Positions 18,125-25,570 of a DNA stretch of 33,316 bases are shown here, one piece after another. A model generated the notes under the pieces. That model ran no database searches, was not told the origin of the DNA, and saw only the letters and a list, made by a program, of their open reading frames with translations. Position 1 is the stretch's first letter. Every line of letters begins with the position of its first letter. Location of the stretch: NCBI RefSeq assembly GCF_000372725.1, contig NW_005198305.1:12495-45810 (forward strand). Reading direction: 5' to 3'. This stretch comes from Emiliania huxleyi CCMP1516 (taxonomy: Eukaryota > Haptophyta > Isochrysidales > Noelaerhabdaceae). A program made the translations under genes and the position numbers.

Positions 18125-18665
18125 GCCGAACGTACCGGGGCATCGGGGCGTCGGGGCATCGGGGCCCCGGCGTACAGTGGCGCGCCTCCACCAAATGCGA
18201 CTGAAGACACCAAATGCTACCACATGTACCAGGTGGCGTGTTGTATGAGCCATCATCAATCATGTGAATGCTCATGTGAGGCATTATCAATCATATGAGC
18301 ATTCATATGAGTGGTGGCGGAAGTGGCACCCGCCGAGTTCCCGCCCACCGAGTCCCCCGACGAAGCCACCTCCGAGTCCGCCACCTCCGGAACCCCCATC
18401 GAAGCCACCTCCGAGTCCACCAACGAGGCCCACAACCACTGAGGCCACCTCCGGGTCCCCCAACGAGGCCACCGCTGTGGCCAAGTGGCACCAGATGCTA
18501 CCAAATGTTCTGTCTGGACAATTTGGCTGGCGTACAGTGGCGCGCCTCCACCAAATGCGACCAAATGCAACCAGATGCGACCAAAGACACCAAATGCTAC
18601 CAGATGCTTCTTCTGGACAATTCGGCTGGCGTAACAGTGGCGCGCCTCCACCAAATGCTACCACG
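18125..18665 (+). repeat. Minisatellite cluster: ~99-bp tandem unit with ACCAAATG motifs
   Basis: A unit containing CTGGACAATT-GGCTGGCGTA followed by CAGTGGCGCGCCTCCACCAA occurs at about 18514 and 18613 (period 99 bp), and its second half also at 18169. Each is followed by ACC(A/T)(A/G)ATGC-type repeats. Between copies lie ATCAATCAT.TGA.CATTCAT palindromic units (18258-18312) and a Pro-rich CCACCTCCGAGTCC minisatellite (18360-18470). Related motifs occur at 15179-15390. Confidence 0.75.
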
Positions 18666-19529
18666 ACCCAGTCGATGGCGCGTCGGGGCCAGCGCCTTCA
18701 AATGCGCCCCAACCCTCCACTGCTGCCGCCTCATCCTGCGCTGCCACCGGTGCGCGCCGGCTTGAGGCTCTCCGGGCACACGAGGACACAAGGCGGAAAC
18801 GTCTGCCCATTGTCCACGCAGGTGTGCGGCGCTCGTCGAGAGTGACGGCAGGGCGTTGGGCTCGGCGGCGATGTTGGAGGGTGCGCGTGCGGGTGAGGCG
18901 TCCGCGGGTGAGGCGTCCGGCCGCTAGTGTGCGCACCCTCGAGCCGTCACGACCCCGACCGTCAGCTTCTCTGCGTGAATATGTATGGCTAGCGTGCTTC
19001 CACTGCGCGCTCGCGCCTGCGGCGCCGCCGCGGCTCCCCACCCTTTTGCGCAGCAACACCTTAAACTTTTCAGGCCCTCCAAATTCGGGTCGGAGCGTAG
19101 CGGAGTGGGCCCCGAGTTTGAAAAGGGCGACGGACGCTTGCCCTAGCCTCCAACAACGCCTCCCCGGCGCAGAGGGGCCCCCGGAGGGATGCACAACCGA
19201 CTCACGCCACGCCGCTTGCGGCGGTCCTCTTCCCAGCTCCGCTGAGCGCCGAGCGTTATTTACCGGCTAATAACACCGCGGGATTCGCGCCCCCGCGTAT
19301 GCTCTATGCTCTCTCTCGCCCAGAGCTGTCATACTATGCTTGTGCTCTCTCTCGCCGGCGCGCGCCGCGCCTCCTCTCGAGTGCCCAAGCTCTCGATGCT
19401 CACATCGGCAGAGGCGATGCCCGCCCGCCTGCGCCTCAAACCCGCACACAGGCTTCACACTCCCACACGTCTGCGCAGGCGAGTGTCGTCGCCGATGCCG
19501 CTGCCGCCAGGCTGTCGGAGCCGCTCGTC
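18666..19529. other. Upstream region of the RecB-like gene, no separate gene assigned
   Basis: Overlapping open frames on both strands lack domains. A short duplicated phrase GGTGAGGCGTCCGCG/GG (near 18892-18918) and repeated ATGCTCTCTCTCGCC (19303-19356) are present. The first exon of the nuclease gene may start inside 19299-19529, in frame with the ATG at 19530. Confidence 0.4.
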
Positions 19530-21965
19530 ATGCCGCCGCGGCTGTCGCCGACCGCGGCCGCGACCTTCCGCGACTGCCCGCAGCTGTACCTCTTCCGTAA
19601 CCTGTGGAGGCTGCCCGAGCCGCCGAGCAAGGTGCGTGCAGTGTGTGCTCGGGAGCCACGCAGCCGGGACTCACGCAGTGGAGCTCGGAACGACCTCTGA
19701 GGTTGCACCTCGGCTGCACCTCGCGATTGCGCTGCCGGCCAGGTGCTGGAGAAGGGGAGCCTCGTCCACGCGGCGCTGGAGAAGGTTTTCGAGGCGCCGC
19801 CCGAGGAGCGCGCGGGCCGGCTGCACGACGTACTGCGCGATGAGTGGCGCAAGAAGCGGCGCGCAGCCCCCTGCGCACTCTCCCGTCCCACATGACGCGA
19901 GATCTGGGAGATTTGGCGAGATCTGGGGAGATATGGCGAGATATGGCGAGATATGGCGAGCTCGCGGGAGGAGCTGCCGCGCCTGCCGCATGGCGAGCTC
20001 CTCTCTCCGCCTCTCTCTCTCCCGTCCCACTCTCCGTCCCTCCGCATGCTCTGGACCTGCCCGGTCTGTCCCTCTGCATGCTCTGGACCTGCCCGGGACT
20101 CTGTGACCACTGCTGCCCTCCGCGTTGGCCCTGTCATCGGCCAAACAGTCCAACGCACGGTCGCTGCGAGTGCCCTGTGGACTCGTGAGCAACGGGGTTC
20201 GGAGCACTCTCGCCGCCCGCTCGGAGCCTCCTCCGACTGTTCTCTCGCAGGCGCGAGGCTCCCAAGAGCGGCACCGCACCGTCGCTGGTGGAGGCGCTGT
20301 TCGCGTCGGTGGAGGAGGAGCGAGCGTGGGGCCTCGAGTGCTTACTCCTGGTTGAGGACGAGAAGGAGCACGTCTTGAGCACCCATACGTAGGAGCGGGA
20401 GTGGGGCCTCGAGTGCCTCCGCTTGCTCGACAACTGGCTGGCGGCGGAGGACCCGGCGGCGATGCCGCATGGCGCGAGATACGGGGAGATCTGGCGAGAT
20501 CTGGCGAGATCTGGCGAGATCTGGCGAGATATGGCGAGATATGGCGAGCTCCTCTCTCCGCCTCTCCCTCCCTCCCTCCTTCCTCCCCTCCCTCGCTCCT
20601 CCTCGGAACTCTCTCGGAACTCTCTCGGAACGCTCTCGGAACTCTCTCGGAACTCTCTCGGAACTCTCTCGGAACTCTCTCGGAACTCTCTCGGAACGCC
20701 CCCAAAGGCGAGCCGCTCGCGCACGAGGCGTGGATGAGGGCGCAGCTGCCGACGGAGCCAGCCTCCGGCTTGCCTGCCCTCGAGATCTTGGGAGATCTGG
20801 CGAGGATCTGGCGAGATCTGGCGAGATCTGGCGAGATCTGGCGAGATAGGCTTGCCTGCCCTCGAGCTGGTTGGAAAGGTGGACCGCTTGGACGGCTTGC
20901 CGGGCGGCGGCGTCGCCATCGTCGACTACAAGACGGGCAAGGCCCCGCGCGCGTACTCGGCGGCGACGGACGCGCAGATCCGGAGGAAGAGCTTCTTCCA
21001 GCTGCGCTGCTACGCGCTGCTGCTCGCGCGCGGCGCGCCTCCGCTAGAGATGGGGAGTTATGGCGAGATATGGCGAGATCTGGCGAGATCTGGCGAGATC
21101 TGGCGAGATCTGGCGAGATCTGGGGAGATATGGCGGGCCTCCGCTAGACGCGGAGTACAGACGAAGACACGTCGCACACTCGAGACGACACGCGTCCAGC
21201 TGTCTCCGCTGTCTCCGCTGTCTCCGGAGCCCTGCATTCACGATTCACGCGGCGTTCGGACCACACCGCACCAGACCGTACTCCCGGACGTTCGTCTGCT
21301 GGATGTCGACACCCGCTATCCCTGAACCCGAACCCTGGCCCCCTAACCCTGACCCTGACCCTGACCCTGACACTGACCCTGACCCTGACCCTGACCCTGA
21401 CCCCCTAACCCTGACCCCCTAACCCTGACCCTGACCCTGACCCTGACCCTGACCCTGACCATACCGCAGGCGGCCTCCGCGCCTCGCCCCACTGGGAGGG
21501 CCTCGAGCTGCGCGCGCGCCGGCTGAGGTGGGCATAATCTTGAGGAGAGACGTACAGAGGCGAACACACAATCAGCGTTCTTTTGAACGATATCGGTGTC
21601 GATTCACCGCCACAGCGCTCAACAGCTACAGCCAGGCCACAACGACCGGACACCCCCCGACGCCGCTCCGTGGCGCCACCACCCTCGCCACCGCCTCCGC
21701 GGCCGTCTACACGTCCTGAGCCTGCTTTCCCAGGCTGCTCTACCTCGGCGGGGGCTCGGCGGGCGTCGACGTCGTGGAGGAGCTGCCGCCGCCGGACAGC
21801 GGCGAGTACGAGGCGGAGCTGGCCCAGACGGAGGCCGAGCTGGTGGCACTGTGGGGCGAGATTGCGAGCCTGGTGCGGCGCGGCGACCCGCGTGCGTTTG
21901 AGCCGTGCAGCCGCAAATTCTGCAGCTGCCACGAGCTGCGGCCGATCGTCTTTTCTCCTCCTTGA
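19530..21965 (+). CDS. RecB-like PD-(D/E)XK nuclease, about eight exons
   Basis: Exon 1 (to 19631) reads LSPTAAATFRDCPQLYLFRN, the classical start of the RecB-type PDDEXK_1 fold with its first Fe-S cysteine. Exon 2 (19743-19858) has GSLVHAALE (motif His). Later exons give GLPALELVGKVDRLDG (catalytic Asp), VAIVDYKTGKAPRAY (D-x-K) and FQLRCYALLL (Q/Y motif). The last exon (from about 21732) gives LLYLGGGSAGVD and ends in CSRKFCSCHELRP, three Cys that would complete a 4Fe-4S cluster, as in EXO5, Dna2, Cas4 and AddB. So a single-strand DNA exonuclease role is likely (inference from family). Predicted introns: 19632-19742 (GT), 19859-20250 (GC), 20318-20392 (GA), 20472-20707 (GC), 20768-20849 (GC), about 21049-21148, then two more to 21470 and 21531-21731. 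All coding pieces join in frame with these except the region 21049-21470, which I could not solve. Confidence 0.82.
19896..19962 (+). repeat. 10-bp satellite array 1 (in intron 2)
   Basis: Units of GGCGAGATCT / GGCGAGATAT. Same family as the arrays at 20472, 20785 and 21059, all within introns of the RecB-like gene. Followed by a T/C-rich tract shared with array 2 (GGCGAGCTCCTCTCTCCGCC). Confidence 0.9.
20472..20550 (+). repeat. 10-bp satellite array 2 (in intron 4)
   Basis: About seven units of GGCGAGATCT/GGCGAGATAT, then the CTCCTCTCTCCGCCTCTC tract also seen after array 1. The intron runs from GC at 20472 to AG at 20707 and joins ATGCCGCATG| to |GCGAGCCGCTC in frame. Confidence 0.9.
20600..20700 (+). 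repeat. 11-bp minisatellite GGAACTCTCTC (in intron 4)
   Basis: About nine units of GGAACTCTCTC with rare GGAACGCTCTC variants, ending just before the exon at 20708. Confidence 0.9.
20767..20866 (+). repeat. 10-bp satellite array 3 flanked by perfect 18-bp exon duplication
   Basis: GGCTTGCCTGCCCTCGAG is found at 20767-20784 and 20849-20866. Between them lie six GGCGAGATCT-type units. Splicing at the shared G|GC position (GC donor, AG acceptor, 20768-20849, 82 nt) restores SGLPALELVGKVDRLD. Confidence 0.88.
21037..21148 (+). repeat. 10-bp satellite array 4 flanked by 12-bp exon duplication
   Basis: GCCTCCGCTAGA is present at 21037-21048 and 21137-21148 around seven or eight GGCGAGATCT/GGCGAGATAT units (21059-21136). 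The join gives RGAPPLDAEYRR, but no standard donor fits the shared position. Confidence 0.85.
21320..21462 (+). repeat. Telomere-like CCCTAA/CCCTGA tract inside an intron
   Basis: Over 20 hexamers, mostly CCCTGA (CCCTGACCCTGACC) with at least four CCCTAA units, beginning with ACCCGAACCCTGG. The complement of CCCTAA is TTAGGG, the common telomere unit. It lies between exon pieces at 21148 and 21471, so it is interstitial, not a chromosome end. Confidence 0.85.
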
Positions 21966-23087
21966 CGTCAGTGGAGGTGGACAGTGCTGTATACATAGTA
22001 CGGCTCATGTTAGTAAGGTAAGGTAAGGTAAATTTCTCCACATACATACACAAAGAGTGGTGGGGGGCGACCCTCGCATCTCCACGCCCGGACACGGCTC
22101 ACGGGCCCAGGCTAGTTCCATTTCACTGTGGCACAGCTCGCGTTACAAAACCTTGATTTGACCATTTGCGCAAAAAGGTACATCTCGGTGCCTTCCAGAG
22201 GAAGCTGCGACCCCGCCGAGTAGACGGTTGCACACAGCGGGTGGCGCTGTGTGACGCCGTCCACTCAGCGGGGTCGCAGCTGCCTCTGGGCGGCCTGGGG
22301 ATGTACCTTTGTGGGGCGCTGGACATGTCTGGTTTTGTCTCGCGTGCTGTGTCAGGTGTAATGGATCTCGCGTTGGGGTGTTCGGGGGTGTGTGGCGGGC
22401 CCGCCGGGTTCAGAGCTCGACTTCGCCCTATCGCGAGTGGTATTACTCCTGCTACCCGTCTCGGGTCAGGTGTCACGACGCTCATCGCGCCTGCCTTTGC
22501 TGCCGTGCAGGTTGCCCCTACTAGGTCGAGCACTCTTCTATACGCTCGCCGAGCCTTCCTTTCCATCCCATTTGGCAGCCTGGGAACGGTGGCGGTCAGA
22601 GGCAAAGCATACGAGGGGTGGTGGAACCACATGTCACGGCTACTGCCGGCTCGACCCCACGATAGCCTCCGGAGGCTGACTTTGAGGCACAATCATCGGA
22701 CGACGTCGGCGAGTTGAGTCGCGCTCGCGGTAGCCAGATGACCTCTCATACTAGTATCATCGGCCATGGCCGCAGGAAGCGCGGGGGAGGGCGCTGGGAG
22801 CAACACGGAGCTCCGTTGGACGTTTTCAAGATTAGCGTGTCAGAGTGAAATGGAACTAGCCCCAGGACCAGGAGCCCCCCGCTCGCACGCCGCACGGCAT
22901 TCAAGGAGCACTGGCCATGTTGCTTTGATGGCGGCACTAGTTAATGTTTAAAACGAAATGTCGCGTTAGCTGGAGTCAATCGTACATACAGTGCAACGAG
23001 CCCACACCCAGAGCCGGAATACTTGTCAGCCACTGTCTGTCAGAGATCCTCGTCGGGTCGTGCTCGTTCGTCCCCCCCAACCGCTCA
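21966..23087. other. Spacer, no convincing gene
   Basis: Contains a GTAAG pentamer run (22012-22031) and a long hairpin (separate entry). An open frame of 183 codons covering 22166-22717 runs through the hairpin and shows no domain. It is rejected as a gene for now. Confidence 0.45.
22174..22310. other. 137-nt near-perfect hairpin (possible small-RNA precursor or MITE)
   Basis: The left arm 22174-22239 pairs with the right arm 22245-22310 at about 54 of 66 positions, with a 5-nt loop GGTGG. Perfect blocks include AAAGGTACATC, AGCTGCGACCCCGC and CACACAGCG. Several of the mismatches would be G-U pairs in RNA. Similar in size to a plant/algal miRNA precursor, but small MITEs look the same. Confidence 0.75.
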
Positions 23088-25103
23088 TCAAGCGGAGTGG
23101 GCGGGTGGGGGAAGCTGGATGCCGCCCGCCGACGTCGGGGCCGGCCTGTGCTTCCACACGCGAGTTGCACCGCTCCCGGTGCGCTTCCTCGTGTGCCCTG
23201 GTGGGGGGCTGCCATCGGGCGGCACATCTGGCGGGAGCGCGCCTCCTCCGTCAAACAGGCTGAGTGGGAGGCTGGCGCGGCGGACCCCCACAGGCAGCGC
23301 GAGCGCGATGTCGAGCGCGCAGTACTGGCCAGCCGCGTCAGCCATGTCGGGCACCTTGAGCTCCCACTGGTTTTGGACGAAGCTGAGCTGGAAGAAGACG
23401 TCGCGGTCGACCTTGTACTCCGCGATGTTGCTCGCAGCGTAGCCCGGGCCGACGTCACCGAGGTGTAAGGTGCGCCGCTGGCCCGTCTGCTCGCCCGACG
23501 CCTCCTTGTCCAGGATGCCCGCGAGGCAGAGAGGGCCACCGCCCCGCGCCGCGATCACAACCTTCAGGAGCCGCTTGTCGGTGTGGCCGATGGTGATGTG
23601 CCTGTCGCTCAGAAGGAAGACGCCGTAGTCGTAGCGCTCGCCCAAGGCGTTGTCGGGCGTGATGGCGAGCACGGGCACGTACTTGGCCTTGGCGCCGAAC
23701 TCGGACTCGGCGTACGCCTCCGGGTAGGGCGTGCCGTTGTGCGACCAGTCCTGCGTGTGGAAGAAGATGACCTCGAAGCTTCCGGAAGATGAGCTCGAGC
23801 CTGCGGAGATCGCGCTGAGCACGCCGTCGTACTTCTCGGAGCGTGGCCCTGGCGCCTGCGGCTCGAGCTTGGGGATCGGCGACATGCTGCGCATCGCGGC
23901 GAGTGTCTCCCACCGCGTCGCATGGTAGAGGAATCTGGCGCGGCTGAGGGGCCGCAAGCCCGGTCCAGAATAAGGCTCTGAGCGTGGCTTCGGCACAAGG
24001 TACGCGGCGGGAGGCGGAGGCGGCAGAGCAAGGGGCTCCTGGAACCCATTGTGGAGCAACTCTAGCTGCGCCTCGGCGCGCTGGCGCCTCTGGCGCTCCT
24101 CGTCGCACGCCATCCGCAGCTCCTCGTGGTCGCACGAAAGCCGGAGCTGCGCATCGCAGAATCCGGCCAAACGACGCGTCATGGGATCGTCTGAGCCCTG
24201 AAGTCCGAACTCGTCGAGGTCAGCGAGTAGCGCCACCTCGCTCGGCGCGCCGGAGACCTCGCTCGCGGCATCGTCCGACGGTCGATATTGCCAGCCCGGC
24301 TGCGATCGAAGGCGCACGCGCTGCGCTTCCGGCAGCTCAGAAGAGATGTCCTCGAAGGACAACCTGAGGCGAGATAGCACGCGCTGCGCGTTCGGCCGGA
24401 CGCGCTCGTCCTGCAGGGCCTTTGTAAGGAGCTCCAACGCCCGAACCTTGTCCGTCGCCAGCCCGCCGCGGCCCACCTCGTACATGACGCCGAGGCGGAA
24501 CTGCGCCCGCGCCTTTCCCTGCTCCGCCGCCTGCCGCCACAGCTCCACGGCCCTCGCCTCGTCCTTTGCCAGCCCGCCGCGGCCCGCCTCGTACATGACG
24601 CCGAGGCGGAACTGCGCCCGCGCCTCTCCCTGCTCCGCCGCCTGCCGCCACAACTCCGCAGCCCTCACCTCGTCCTTTGCCAGCCCGCCGCGGCCCGCCT
24701 CGTACATGACGCCGAGGCGGAACTGCGCCTGCGCGTCTCCCTGCTCCGCCGCCTGCCGCCACAGCTCCACGGCCTTCGCCTCGTCCTTTGCCAGCCCGCC
24801 GCGGCCCGCCTCGTACATGAAGCCGAGGTGGAACTGCGCGTCCGCGTCTCCCTGCTCCGCCGCCTGCCGCCACAGCTCCACGGCCCTCGCCTCGTCCTTC
24901 GCCAGCCCGCCGCGGCCCACGGCGTACATGAGGCCGAGGCGGCCTTGCGCCCGCGCGTCTCCCTGCTCCGCCGCCTGCCGGCATAGCTCCACGGCCCTCG
25001 CCTCTGGCTTGGCCGGCCGGCGGCGCGGGACCGGCGCCTCGTCGTCCGACTCGCCCATTTCAAAGTCGCCGTAAGGCGCGGGTTGCTGCCTTCGGCTGGA
25101 CAT
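23088..25103 (-). CDS. Sel1-repeat protein with unrecognised C-terminal domain
   Basis: 671 residues from the ATG 25101-25103 (MSSRRQQPAPYGDFEMGESD). Five Sel1-like repeats (about 25004-24449) follow, unusually uniform at 37 residues each (WRQAAEQGDADAQFHLG... MYEAGRGGLAKD), plus a degenerate sixth. A charged linker (DEERQRRQRAEAQLELL) leads to a C-terminal domain of about 230 residues starting ARFLYHATRWETLAAM and containing FEVIFFHTQDWSHNGTPYPE, GVFLLSDRHITIGHTDKRLL and DVFFQLSFVQNQWELKVPD. LYHAT near the start recalls ADP-ribosyltransferase/PARP-like folds, but no other catalytic motif is clear, so I leave it unnamed. Sel1 repeats usually mediate protein-protein contact. The tail is Pro/Gly-rich and basic. 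Confidence 0.85.
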   Translation of the reverse strand: MSSRRQQPAPYGDFEMGESDDEAPVPRRRPAKPEARAVELCRQAAEQGDARAQGRLGLMYAVGRGGLAKDEARAVELWRQAAEQGDADAQFHLGFMYEAGRGGLAKDEAKAVELWRQAAEQGDAQAQFRLGVMYEAGRGGLAKDEVRAAELWRQAAEQGEARAQFRLGVMYEAGRGGLAKDEARAVELWRQAAEQGKARAQFRLGVMYEVGRGGLATDKVRALELLTKALQDERVRPNAQRVLSRLRLSFEDISSELPEAQRVRLRSQPGWQYRPSDDAASEVSGAPSEVALLADLDEFGLQGSDDPMTRRLAGFCDAQLRLSCDHEELRMACDEERQRRQRAEAQLELLHNGFQEPLALPPPPPAAYLVPKPRSEPYSGPGLRPLSRARFLYHATRWETLAAMRSMSPIPKLEPQAPGPRSEKYDGVLSAISAGSSSSSGSFEVIFFHTQDWSHNGTPYPEAYAESEFGAKAKYVPVLAITPDNALGERYDYGVFLLSDRHITIGHTDKRLLKVVIAARGGGPLCLAGILDKEASGEQTGQRRTLHLGDVGPGYAASNIAEYKVDRDVFFQLSFVQNQWELKVPDMADAAGQYCALDIALALPVGVRRASLPLSLFDGGGALPPDVPPDGSPPPGHTRKRTGSGATRVWKHRPAPTSAGGIQLPPPAHSA

Positions 25104-25159
25104 GAAGCCGTCGCGCCGCGTGAGTTCGCAAGCTTCGGCGTCTGTTCACATAAACGCAC

Positions 25160-25216
25160 AACCCCGGTCTGTGTGTGTGTGTTGTGTGTGTGTGTGTGTA
25201 CCCGGTCTGTGTGTGC
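25160..25216 (+). repeat. GT microsatellite upstream of the Sel1 gene
   Basis: Two copies of CCCGGTCTGTGTGTG bracket a GT run in the probable promoter of the minus-strand Sel1 gene, starting 57 bp from its ATG. Confidence 0.8.
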
Positions 25217-25359
25217 CCCGGACCCAAGACGCACAAGCACAGACAGTCGTCCGTTCACTGTTCTCCCGGCGGCTGTTCTTCCATTTCACAGGAGAAGAAA
25301 ACATGGCATGGCGCTGTTGAGGTGCGAGAGATTTTTAGCAATTAGGTGCCCGGTAGGCT

Positions 25360-25570
25360 TGGCTGCAAAGGGGATTTTCGCGTTTTGTTTTTTATTCAGG
25401 GTTTTGCAACTGATTCCGTTTGCAACAAACGGAATCAAGAAAGAAAACATCCAAAAGCAGGCGGCGTCTCATGCTCGACCAGGATCGCCGTCCCGGTGCG
25501 AGAATGCAGCCGGGCTTGCCGTCGTCCAGCTCTTTTTGCTTCGGCTCGTCGTCAGCGACGCGCCAGTCCT
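25360..25570 (+). repeat. Dispersed repeat copy 2 (partner 8090-8316)
   Basis: Same block as at 8090-8316, including the 12-bp-stem hairpin at 25411-25437. Just upstream (25219-25250) lies GGACCCAAGACGCACAAGCA followed by CAGACAGTCG, which matches the ends of the foldback at 8348-8768. The long coding frame that follows begins inside this repeat. Confidence 0.85.

Noticed and set aside
21320..21462. Chromosome end
   Set aside because: The tract is internal, mostly variant units, and coding exons of the same gene continue beyond it.
22166..22717. 183-codon plus-strand frame
   Set aside because: Begins inside the long hairpin and shows no domain or coding-like composition.
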